Shown here: piece by piece, positions 23,809-33,882 of the stretch
Layout: every line of letters begins with the position of its first letter
Position numbering within the stretch: position 1 is the stretch's first letter
Origin: Cliona cf. orientalis
Taxonomy: Eukaryota; Porifera; Demospongiae; Clionaida; Clionaidae
Reading direction: 5' to 3'
DNA length: 64,000 nucleotides
NCBI GenBank assembly: GCA_963930775.1
Contig: OZ005689.1
Coordinates: forward strand, 18,499,775 to 18,563,774
Made by a program: the position numbers and the translations under genes
The notes under the pieces: generated by a model
Databases searched by the model: none
The model's input: the letters and a program-made list of their open reading frames with translations, nothing else
What the model was told of the DNA's origin: nothing

Positions 23809-26626
23809 TCAATCATGATACTCGTTGGCATCATCACTTGTATCATTGCTGCTCTCCAAAAGTGGAGCAATTGCAGTGAGGAAATCATCCAAGCCATTGA
23901 GCCTGCATGTTTCAACATAGGCTCTGTCACTGCGACATCTAGGGCAGGTTCGTGATTGCCCTTGTTCACCTCTGTACCACGTATCAACACATTGTTGACA
24001 TCCCAAAATGTATTTGCAACATTTTGCAAATATAATTGGAGGAACCATAGGAGTAGCCTGACATATACTGCATCTGAAGGTGTCATATAACACACTTCGT
24101 AGGCCAACCGGAATACTCATGCCACTTGTGAGCGTGAATATCTTCTCCAAACCATCTTTCACCTCCTTCAACTCACAGGAAATATTTGTCAATTTGACAA
24201 ACTCAGCCGTACGCTTACGTTTCACCAATGGAGTTATCAAGCTTTCATCGGAGCTTGAAGATGATTCATTGGCAGCAGCAGATACCCTTTTTTTCTCACG
24301 CAGTTCAGATTCCTTCACAGCATACAGTTTTCGACTGCCGACCTTCCAAAATCTCAATCCTATAAAAATAAGTATGTTTGATGTCACAATCATGGGATAA
24401 TGTGACTGAACACTACTAATAGCATGCTATGTACAATTGAGTTCCAGTTAGTACAGTGTGCATGTGCAGATGAAAGCAGCACCGAACTTTGAACCTATGC
24501 TATATTATGGTGTAGACCACACCTCTCACTGCAGGCCAAGAGCAGCTGCTCAAACTCACCATGTAATGGTGACATTCTCACTCCGCTCGAACGTCGAATC
24601 TACCACCAGACGTTCACAAAGAGCAGATATCGCCTCTCGCTTCGCTCGAGGCTCGGTGGCCTGCCATGCAGGCCTATTGAAACACGCAGTGCTTGTGCCG
24701 CTTGCTCAAGCTCAAGAATGGCCCTAGGCAATGGCAACCTCATTTGTGCACACGGCACAACAATTCTGACCAATCATGAGTCTTCTGAACTTGTAGGAGA
24801 GCGCATCTTTTATGCCTTCCAGGTTAGGATACGGACTATATAAGAAAATCGTCGCTCTGAAAAATATTTTTCGTTGTATTATAGTATAACAAACAGAATA
24901 CTTACTTTAATTGAGTGCATGTGACATTACTCACCCTTAGTTCCAGAACTGTCATCCACCTTAAGGCCATCAGACGTCACTAATGTGTACTCTTGCCCCC
25001 ACTTACGTTGAACAGCAGAGCTCACATAGTGCAGGTTGGCTGTAGCTTCTGTCACATCCACAAAAGTTTGATTTTGCGGAGAGAACTCAAGTTTCCCATT
25101 TGATAGACGTCTGACAGAGGCTTGGATGATTTTAACATTGCAGGATTGGGTCTTTCTTGCACTTAAGTGGGATAGTCCAGATGTGGATGGTTCTGAAGCT
25201 GTGGGAAGTACCCTCGCTGAAGATATGGGAGGTGAATGATGGGATTGTGTATTCATAGGCGAACCCATTGCCACCAGATTAGTAATAAGAACGCCAACAT
25301 CATCGTTAAAGACAAAGTGAGCATTATGCTCATCAGGAAAGAATGCCCTATTCCCAGGTGAATCCTCACGGAGCCATACAGTAGCAGGATCCAGCTGTAT
25401 TAAAGAAGTAGTATACTCATAAAATCTTAAGGACCGTATTAAATTTCTTAACATTCTACATGTAGACTCTGCCCAACTTAGAGGCAGACATTCAACATTT
25501 CAAATTAATTGAATTATTCAATGGCTGTTTGCACATGTAGCATGCATGTGACAATATTTGTTATACTATAGGCCACTACAAATTGAATAGTTGTTTCCCG
25601 TCCTGGCTGTCGATTCAATAGCATGCGGACTGGCAGTTAATTTTCATTATTCATTAATATTCATTATTACCGGATGTGGTATAAACCACAAATGGCTGCT
25701 GGGTACATGACTCGAGAGCTAATCCCGCCATCTTTAGCTGATATGGCAAGCACAATCTTGGAACTATGAATGAAGTTACTCACAAGTATAGCGATCATCA
25801 AGCAGAGCGAGAACTGCAGTGAGCAAGTACTGAATGAGCCATGCATGACGTCACAAATTCAGCTCGCAACTCGAGTGCACATGAAATAGACCGTAAGTAA
25901 TATTGAAAATTACAATTACAATAATAGAAAAAGTTGGCGGTAGCTCAAAAGGCATGTGGGTGGTAGACGGGAAGCTATGATCCAAATATTCTTTGTAGTG
26001 GTTTTATAGCTTGAATAAGCTGTCAACTGAATTTATAGTTTATTAATAACTACCGAGCGATCATTTTTAATGATTTTGGTGTTCGGACAGTTTGAGTGAG
26101 TACAGTATGTATGATGCACATGTATACACACACAATGTCGGCGGGGGGGGGGGGGGGGGGGGGGGGGGTGAGGGGCATGGTCAAGTGCACCCCAAAAGAT
26201 TTCCACACAGAGGCTACCCTATGATCATTTACACTCATTCAATTCATTTACCTACTTATATGGTTACATACATACATGTACATGTACATTGTCATAGGTT
26301 TCTTGCTATGGGAGGTCATGCCACTAACGCACACTGATCGAGGTACCTATCCACCCCCTCCCCCCGGACAAGGCCTATTTAGTCGAGTCTCAATTTTTGT
26401 CATTATCTTTGTTAAGTTCCTATAATACTGTTTCCAGTATAACTTCAAACAACATGGGGGTAACTAGGTACATAATTTGTACAGTGCAAAATTATATATC
26501 GCGCCAACTTACAGAAAACACTCTTGCAACAGAAGTAGGAGTGAGCTGTTCCAGAGCGATTTCTACAGTCTGGGCTCCCTCGCGGGAAATACGCACAGTA
26601 TCCTGGATAGCAAATCTAGAAGCCAT
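23809..26626 (-). CDS. RING-like zinc-binding protein (3 exons, intact, 374 aa)
   Basis: Exons 26,513-26,626, 24,935-25,394 and 23,809-24,359 join in frame with GT-AG introns. Exon 1 starts MASRFAIQDTVRISREG. Exon 2 is probably a largely disordered linker with Ser/Pro-rich parts (MNTQSHHSPPISS) and a few hydrophobic segments. Exon 3 has a KKRVSAAANESSSSSDES linker, a basic VKRKRT patch, a helical segment and a C-terminal Cys-rich module: CSICQATP, KCCKYILGCQQC and TCPRCRSDRAYVE. The spacing C-x2-C…CC-x4-C-x2-C…C-x2-C fits a RING- or U-box-like fold, which could act as a ubiquitin ligase or a structural zinc module. It is divergent from the integrase gene, with start codons 131 bp apart. A decayed paralogue lies at 20,989-21,537. 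The role in transposition is unknown. Confidence 0.78.
26143..26168. repeat. 26-bp poly-G tract
   Basis: An uninterrupted G run inside the first intron of the RING-like gene, followed by a fragment of the ggggcat…tgcacccc hairpin repeat. Its length is likely to vary between copies and assemblies. Confidence 0.8.
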
Positions 26627-26757
26627 CGTTACACGTGGTCAAGAGACTCTATAGATCTAGCTCCCGTAGGTTTTGGCGGGACCCTGGCGACCTTCCGGAC
26701 CTGTATGTCGGGTGAACATTATTAAGAATTTGGCGGCAATCGTTGAATAGTTTAGAA
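26627..26757. promoter_or_regulatory. 131-bp bidirectional promoter region
   Basis: This is the whole space between the divergent start codons of the RING-like and integrase genes. It must hold both 5' leaders and core promoters unless untranslated exons lie elsewhere. I see no clear TATA box; cttccgg and GC-rich patches occur near 26,692. Confidence 0.55.
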
Positions 26758-28863
26758 ATGGCTACGATTGCTGCACTTCCCGGTGTCCATGCATTGATCA
26801 GAAAGTTGGTCGTCGAAGAAAGGAGGAGCCATAAGTACGTAAGCTCAGAACTAAAAAGACGCTATCCTACGATGCAACGTGGTCTAGGTGAAAGGAGTGT
26901 AAGAAGATTCTGCAATGAGTATGACATCCACACTACATCTCGTGTAACAGATCAGGCATTAGATGTTATTGTAAGAAGTTGTGTAGGAAAGGTGAGACAA
27001 TTAAACTGTTATAATTTAACTGAGCACTGTCTCATGGTTCTCGGGGCAGTCTATGATACGAGCTAGTCGCTCGAGCCAGCCCTAAAAGTTCCCGGGCCGC
27101 CAGACTAGGCCAATCACTGATCAGTGAGAAGTAGCTAAGAGCGCAGCATGGCACTGCTTCTCAAATATCCCCCCCCCTCCACAGTATCAATATCATAATA
27201 ATCATAAAAATTAATGGCTTTGAATTGCCTGCACTGTACGCATTACTACCCCATAGCCCACTTGCAGCTATACTGATACCCTGGAGCAGGAATGTATATT
27301 AGTATTATTATATAAACCTCAGTAATTTATTTTTTGTACAGGTTGGACCCTCTTATGGCCGTAGGATGATGACTGGGCTACTAGCGTCAGAAGGAATAAG
27401 AGTGTGTCAGTTACGTGTTGGTCAGTCACTACAGAGAGTCAACCCTGGTCATCACCAGCGTCGTGTGACACGGACTCATAGACTTACTAACCCTGTGTCA
27501 TATAGTGCCGACTATTTTGGAGAAAAAATCCATATAGATCAAAATGAAAAACTTGTTATGTTCGGTGTGACGCATGTATGTGCTATTGATGGGTACAGCG
27601 GAAAAATTGTCGCATTTACTACCATGCCTATAAAGAACAATATCATCATTTATGAACATCTGTATATGTAAGTTCAGCTCTAAGATTATACACATGCACT
27701 AATTATAAGATCAATGGCAAGTTTTTAATTTGGCGATCCATAGTTAGCTAATAATTATACAGAATGTGTGCCCGGCTATATTGTAGGACAATCTGTCAAC
27801 TGGCTTCAATGAGTGTCGTAACTATAGGCGACCTATTCCTGTATAACTATCATGATAATAATATACTACAAATTCAGCAAATATTATTTTCCTGCATGAA
27901 TGTATATTATTATGACGTAGGAAAGCAGTGCAAGACCATGGGCTATGGACCCAACTAAGAGTTGATAAGGGTAGAGAATGGTACTTGATGCTATTTGTCC
28001 AGGAAAAGTTGTCTCAGTACCGAACAGATACCTCAAAGCCTGCATTCCTACAAACTGCATCTAAACAGGTAATGATTATAATTTTAGTTATGCATTCTGT
28101 GATGTTTTATCATCAAACTTTTTTAATTTCTATATAGAATCACATGATTGAAAGATTATGGGTAGAGGTCAACAATCGTGTGAATTATCCCATAAAGCAA
28201 GTGCTCATCGAAATGGAGAATAATAGCAATATTAACATGGGTGACAGCCTCTGCAAATTTTGTGTCTCGTGGTTCAGCATTCAGGTAGCCATGGTTGGAG
28301 TAAATCTCTTTATTCAGTCCTGGAATAGCCATCCCATTCCAGGTAGTTTAATAATAATATTTTCATAGTCGTGTCTATAATATTATACATGTCATTAATT
28401 TACAAATACACTATTAGTTTAACACAGTAATTATAAGGGGTTGTTCCCTCTGAAAATTTGTCATAGAAATGCTTTATGACACACTAAGTACAGTTACTGT
28501 ATTAACAATAATTATTCATAATTCACAGGAAGACGACGGGGAGGAATGGGGAGTCATATACCAAATGAAATCATGCATAGAGCTAACAGGATCTCTAGAC
28601 TAGACTTAAGATACCTACCCACTCCTTCTCAAGCTGTGAGTATGTACCATCAAGAAGGTGGAAGGTTATCTGAAGAATCTGGATTTGGTGACGACCCACT
28701 CCATGGTGATGCTGTAAAGTGTTCCATTAGATCTCGGGCTCTCCATGATAGACACTCATCATTTGATAATATCTTTCATGAACTAATTAACTCAAATCCT
28801 GTCCCATTCAAGAATGCTCTTTTATTCTATATAGACACTACATTTCGCTTGTCTAGATCATAG
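26758..28863 (+). CDS. Integrase-core DDE protein (5 exons, intact, 415 aa)
   Basis: Exons 26,758-26,991, 27,342-27,667, 27,921-28,068, 28,138-28,342 and 28,529-28,863 join in frame with GT-AG introns. I start at the ATG of MATIAALPGVHALIR. The N-terminus has a helix-turn-helix-like segment (YVSSELKRRYPTMQ). The catalytic core reads GEKIHIDQNEKLVMF (first D), CAIDGYSGKI, LRVDKGREWYLMLF (second D) and NHMIERLWVEVNNRVNYP (E), so a full D-D-E set is present. The C-terminus reads QSWNSHPIPG and continues as a family-specific tail. I know this family as an animal rve/integrase-core group often found in repeats. The gene is undamaged, so it could encode an active recombinase or be domesticated. Confidence 0.85.
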
Positions 28864-29211
28864 CTATATAGAACTATATAATAATAATATATTATTATTA
28901 CTGTGTACCATTATAGTAATTAAATTTTTGTGGTGGAGTACTGTGCAATAATTACTGAAAGTATATCTATTGCAATAATAATAATATTACATATAGCTAT
29001 ACTGTACATTATGAGATCTTATGCAGTGATCACATGCAAGTCATGTGACAGTATTCCCAGGACCTTAAAGTGATTTAGTGATCCTTTAGGTAAAATATTG
29101 AAAATTGAATTTTATATTCAATTTTCAGTATTTTTAATAAGTTACTAAAATTTAGTAGTATACTTGAAACATATCCATTTCTTGAAAACATTATTATTGT
29201 ATACAGCAGGT
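28864..29211. other. AT-rich 3' flank, no gene
   Basis: AT-rich sequence with TAA/ATT runs follows the integrase stop codon. No coding signal is seen. Confidence 0.5.
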
Positions 29212-29487
29212 TTGTAAAGAAAGTTTGAAAATTGAACTTAATAATCAATATTCAATTTTCATATTTTATTGATAATTGTTGAAGAAGATTTAAGTGAATG
29301 CCATTCATCATTTTGACAAATAGAAAATCAATTGGTCCAAACATACATGCCCCGAAAGAAAATTTGAAAATTGAACTTATTAATCAATATTTAATTTTTG
29401 CACTTATTAATTGTTAAAGAAGACTTAAATGAATGTCATTCATCATTTTGACAAATAGAAAATCAATTGGCCCAAACATACATGCAC
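29212..29487 (+). repeat. Direct duplication of ~140 bp near the right arm
   Basis: Two diverged units (about 29,212-29,352 and 29,353-29,487) each run from gaaaattgaactta to atcaattgg…catacatgc, ending like the element tip. Together with the end at 29,889 this makes three tip-like ends on the right side. Confidence 0.65.
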
Positions 29488-29645
29488 CGGGTCTGGTGGT
29501 TCCATGTCCTGCAGCAATTCCTTCTCATTTTCTTCCCAAACATCCAATTTCAGCTCAGAATCTGGTACTGATTGTGATGCGTCTATGGTGAGTGTATAGT
29601 TGGTCCAGTTGTCATTTTATTGCCAAAAAAATCGGAAGATGTCTA

Positions 29646-29889
29646 TTTTAAAAATGTTGGGAGGTATTGAGAATTGAAAGTTGAATGCTAAATTAACTAT
29701 CTAATTTTAATGTTAAAATGAAGAAATTGAATCTGAGTATCCTTTTTGGTCCATTCAATTTTCAAGCAAAAGGAAAAGCAGAATAGGATGGTCTCTGTTT
29801 ACAATTTTCATCAGTTGATTGTTGAAGGGAGCCAAAATATACGAATTTTAAATCTGTAGAAAATCAATTGGCCCAAACATACATGCACC
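29646..29889 (-). repeat. Right ~250-bp inverted repeat
   Basis: It is the inverse partner of 22,890-23,140. It ends catacatgcacc, right next to a different repeat that starts tacatcccttcgc. Confidence 0.88.
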
Positions 29890-30099
29890 TACATCCCTTC
29901 GCTTGCTTTTCTCAATTATTGTTGATCTATTTGTCGAGTGCGGCATGTGGGAGACATTCACCTGTTCCCTGGTTGTTACGATGGTTCAGGATAGTCAGTT
30001 TTGATTCAGTTGCATTATTTTTGCACCCCTAGAAAAGCAAGCGTAGGGATGTATAGCAGATGTTTATGCCTTACAAATCTTATTTGTGTACTTTTTGAC

Positions 30100-30640
30100 C
30101 CTGCCATCCCTACTTCATCCTTCAATTTTATTGTTTTCTATTCCTGTTTGTTCTTTTTTTACTGCTGTTAGCATGCCATCATCATAGAGTCGGTAGACTA
30201 TCTCTATAAGTAGGGATGGCACGGATACTCCATATATATAATGCATTATAAATATCAAAATATCTCAAAACAGGTAATTTTGTGAAATTTCTAAGTGTCA
30301 AAATCTATCGATCTAACCTAACAAGACCAAGATCATTCATCAACTCCATTGTATATGCCAGAATCAGATGTTCAAAAAATAGCCATTTTCTTAATCTTTC
30401 TTTCTTTCTTTCTGTTTTCCTGGGCTAACTCATGACCGCTCACCTTAGTTCGAGTATAAATCCACTCTATTTTGGAGCACGCACGTCTGTGGCATGCTCG
30501 TTTTATGTTATCAGGACAGCGATTCAATTGTGGGTGTGTACAGCGCGTTTTGTGAGTGGGTGTGTCTAATTAGCCATTTTGTCATATAATGCGCATGCTC
30601 ATACGGTGTTGCCATGGTGAAGTCATGTGACCGATGTCAG
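30100..30640 (-). repeat. Inverted copy of the 31.9-32.4 kb repeat
   Basis: Shared features, read in reverse orientation relative to 31.9-32.4 kb, are ataagtagggatggc, attttgtgaaatttctaag, the (ctttct)n stretch and the ccactctatttt segment. The two copies flank about 1.3 kb. Confidence 0.7.
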
Positions 30641-31202
30641 TGGTGTGCATGCACCGGGACTTGCTCGAGTGCTCAAGCGCTCAGCTGATCGATCAGCTCG
30701 ATGAACTAAAGATTTATATGGTGGCTACTACCAACAGTAACTTACTGGCCTATAGAATATGCTCCCGAAACAGAAGATTTTCGTCGCTACTTAAAGAAGA
30801 CGTCCTAGCTAGCTATCAAACGACTGCCTGGGATTTGCACTTCAGGAATATTCAAGTTTGAAATCACGGTGTGTTTCAGTACCATAGCTCGGGCCTGATA
30901 CAAAGGCAAGGATCGCACAAACATGCTCAATCGGTGGTCCAGGTGTACCTACTTCCTTGTAATATTGTTGGAGCACAGTTGGATGTAGCTTGGTCCAGAA
31001 AAAAAGAAGTTGTAGCTAGTTCTAAGCATTAAAATTTAACATAAATAACAATGAATACGCAACCATAATATCAGATCACCATGGTATGTATAGTTTCATG
31101 CCTGGCCTCTGTCCCCGCAAAATTAGTCAGCTATATAGGTGGCATTGATGGAATTAATGACAATCATGAGCTACCCCGAGGGCTCTAAAAAAAGAACAGT
31201 AA
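30641..31202. other. Gap, no gene recognised
   Basis: One 75-codon frame (30,634-30,861, +) has no recognisable motif and overlaps the end of a repeat, so I do not call it. Nothing else is seen. Confidence 0.4.
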
Positions 31203-31590
31203 CAAGTATAAAAAGCAATTGAATAAAATTGAAGGATGAAGTAGGGATGGCAGTGCCAAAAAATACACAAACAATATTTGTAGGGATAGCGTATCACACC
31301 CACTATACATCCCTATGCTTGCTTTTTGAGTAGCCTTGCACAGACATATATATTATTATAATATATGGGCACATACAGAAATGGAAATCAATACTGTAAA
31401 CCCATGGATAGTGATACTTTACATACTGAATCAGAATTAAGTGTATGATATTAATTATCAAGAAAAGCAAGCGTAGGGATGTATAGTGGGTGTGATACGT
31501 TATCCCTACAAATCTTGTTTGTGTATTTTTTGGCACTGCCATCCCTACTTCATCCTTCAATTTTATTCAATTGCTTTTTATACTTGTATA
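31203..31590. mobile_element. Palindromic element with ~125-bp arms
   Basis: The arms (31,203-31,327 and 31,462-31,590) are inverted near-copies containing gaaggatgaagtagggatgg, a tttgtagggata segment and gtagggatgtatagtggg. They enclose a 134-bp loop. Fragments of the same arm occur near 8,468 and 30,020-30,130. It looks like a foldback or MITE family. Confidence 0.75.
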
Positions 31591-32412
31591 ATATGGCTTG
31601 CTCATTGTAGAGGGGAGGGAGGTACCGAAGTTCACGTGTGCGCGCAAAGTTGGCTGGTCTGACAAAGAAGGCTGTGTGTCTCCTTCAAGATGCTGACTGC
31701 TGAGGAGCCTCTTGATTCCTAATTAAGTTCGCTATATAGCACTCAGCTCGCACTGGCCTAGTTAACTAAGCTATAGTTAGTTCGCGTGGGAGAGAGCCTG
31801 GCGCTTGGTTCGAGGCTAGAACTGAGTGCCTCCAGTGTCTGAGTGCTGAGCGATTGAGCCAGGCCAGTTACATTGTACGCGGTCCGGTACGTTCATGCTG
31901 CATCGCGCGCGCCGCGCCCCTGACCACAGTCACATAATTTCACCATGGCAACACATTCCGAGCATGCGCATCGTATGACAAAATGGCGTATCAGACACAC
32001 CCATTAGTTAATGCGCCGTACACACCCACCATTACATATAATAGTTGAGATAGCGCCAAACTAATGTGCCATGGACCTGCACGCTACAAAATAGAGTGGA
32101 TTTATACTAGAACTAAGGCGAGCGGTCCAGACAGTCTTGAGTTAGCCCTGATATTGAAAAAGAAAGAAAGAACGAAGAAAAAAACGAATGACAAATGGGG
32201 TGTTTTTCAAACATCTGGTTCTGGTATGTACAATAGTTTTGATGAATGATATTGGTCTTGTTAGGTTAGAGATGCACAGTTTGCTGGAGATTCTGACTTT
32301 CACACTTAGAAATTTCACAAAATTACCATTTTGAGATATTTGGGTATTTGTAATGTATTACATATATGGCATATCCGGGCCATCCCTACTTATAGAGTCT
32401 ACCGTCCCTATG
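31578..32412 (+). repeat. ~0.8-kb repeat, full copy
   Basis: It is the more complete sister of 9,348-9,985. It carries an extra GC-rich block (about 31,880-32,120) that is deleted in the 9.3 kb copy. Confidence 0.7.
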
Positions 32413-32474
32413 ATAATCATGCATAGCTATAATACTAGTTGTTCATACCAAATGTATCTTCAATGTTGAAATCC

Positions 32475-32640
32475 ACAAGTGATGGTGGGGGAGTCGAAAA
32501 GAGGATCATTAGTGTCAGCATCCATGAGCTGTATAAGAGGAGATGGGGGTGGAGATTCTTCTCCAGTTTCAAATAACTCCTGGCTATCTGTAGCTCCAGA
32601 AATCCAGCATTCTGTCTCCTACATATTTAAAATACTCCAA
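32475..32640 (-). CDS. Possible isolated terminal exon, unknown
   Basis: A short frame with a plausible acceptor (atatgtag) reads ETECWISGATDSQELFETGE and then a Pro/Asp-rich end before a stop. It could be the last exon of a minus-strand gene, but I find no upstream exon and no family. Confidence 0.2.
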
Positions 32641-33223
32641 TAGCAGGCATGACACAAATCATAGCCCAGGGTAGCTAACTTGATCACTGTACTTGCTGAA
32701 TCAAAGCATGCTGAGAATGTAAGATAACACACTTACCTCATAGTAGAATATTATTTTTGTGATACTTAATGCTGATAGCGCAACTTCTTCGCATCTAGTG
32801 AGGACAATGCTTCCTTTTCATAGGCGTAGCAAGATAGAAAAGGTTGGGGGGCATTAGTATAGTTGCGCGCGAAATGTTTGGGGCCACGCCCACTTTTGCT
32901 TGAAACCACATCGATTTTAGCGATAGTCGGGCCTATATTATACTACAGCTTGTACAGGCATTGCTCTGGCCATGGCACTGCCCCCTACCTACCTCGCTGA
33001 AAATTGTCTATGTATATAATATACTGATTCAATTAATTTGAAAGTATTATTGATAATGTCACTAAGATATCATTAGACTATAAAATTATGTGGCCAAATT
33101 AATTTCTTCTTTCATTCACTGTTATAAAGGAATTGGCTATTCATCCAAATCGATTTTATCCGTCCTCTCCTTGTGTACATAGAGAGTCATTGCATGATTT
33201 AGTCTAGGCTGACTCATGGTACA
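32641..33223. other. Gap, repeat fragment only
   Basis: A segment from ataggcgtagcaag through ccacgcccacttttgc (about 32,820-32,910) looks like one end of a DNA transposon. No partner end and no gene are seen. Confidence 0.35.
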
Positions 33224-33882
33224 GGTGCATTAAGGCACGGGTGGACCATAAAAAGTGTCAATATGTAATAACTTTGTAACAAATTTATATCTAGCTTTCA
33301 AACTTAAAAGTTAGTAATAACTCATGATCCTTAATTCCCACGCTGACATTCATGGTCACATGACCATGTACGACCTCGTTAGGGCTAAAAATAGATTTGA
33401 AACTTCAAGGCAAAAAAACCATTTATAGTAGCAGAACTGAATATCTAATATCTTGTGCATCTGATAAGCCTTAATTAGTACTAATTAAATCCTGCTGCGC
33501 ATAATTAAATTATGCATAATTAATGAGTTACAGGTAAAAATAGATTTTCGGGTGGTGTGCATTAATTAGAAATTTGTAATAACTTCTTAATTAAGCATAA
33601 TTTAATTATGCGCAGCTGGATTTAATTAATAGGTAATAAGAAGATTATTGTATCAAAGTTTCAACTTCCTACCTATATGGGAACAAATGGTTTTTTTGCA
33701 AAATATTTCAAGTATGATTGTGCAGCTGCAGAAGGTCATGTGACCACCAAAGTGGGTGTGGTCATTTAGGTCCATGAGTTGTTTGTAAATACCAAATTAG
33801 AAATATAAAGATGCAATTACTCCTAAAATATTCCATTTTTTATTTTCAATACATTATAATGCATAGACTTGCCTTAATCACC
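33224..33882. repeat. Imperfect palindromic element next to the hAT pseudogene
   Basis: It starts ggtgcattaaggca and ends tgccttaatcacc. Inner matching pairs include the ctgcgcataattaaattatg type stretch in both orientations around 33,500-33,610 and the aaccattt/aaatggtt pair. It sits against the C-terminal end of the hAT gene, after the codons for TYLR. Confidence 0.55.

Larger units (their letters stand above)
22890..29889. mobile_element. Candidate 7.0-kb two-gene element bounded by ~250-bp inverted repeats
   Basis: The arms (22,890-23,140 and 29,646-29,889) start ggtgcatgtatgtttgggcc and are almost identical by eye, apart from an approximately 10-bp indel. Between them are two intact divergent genes, a RING-like protein (-) and an integrase-core protein (+). 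Partial extra copies of the tip occur near 22,150, 29,340 and 29,480, and I see no target duplication. The arms are therefore either true TIRs or two inverted insertions of one repeat. The intact cargo and high arm identity favour a young element. Confidence 0.6.

Noticed and set aside
26092-26337. Gly-rich 81-codon frame
   Set aside because: The Gly run is the poly-G tract in an intron.
27764-27958. Extra exon between integrase exons 2 and 3
   Set aside because: Joining 27,667 to 27,921 keeps the frame and gives the expected motif order. The piece in between adds nothing recognisable.
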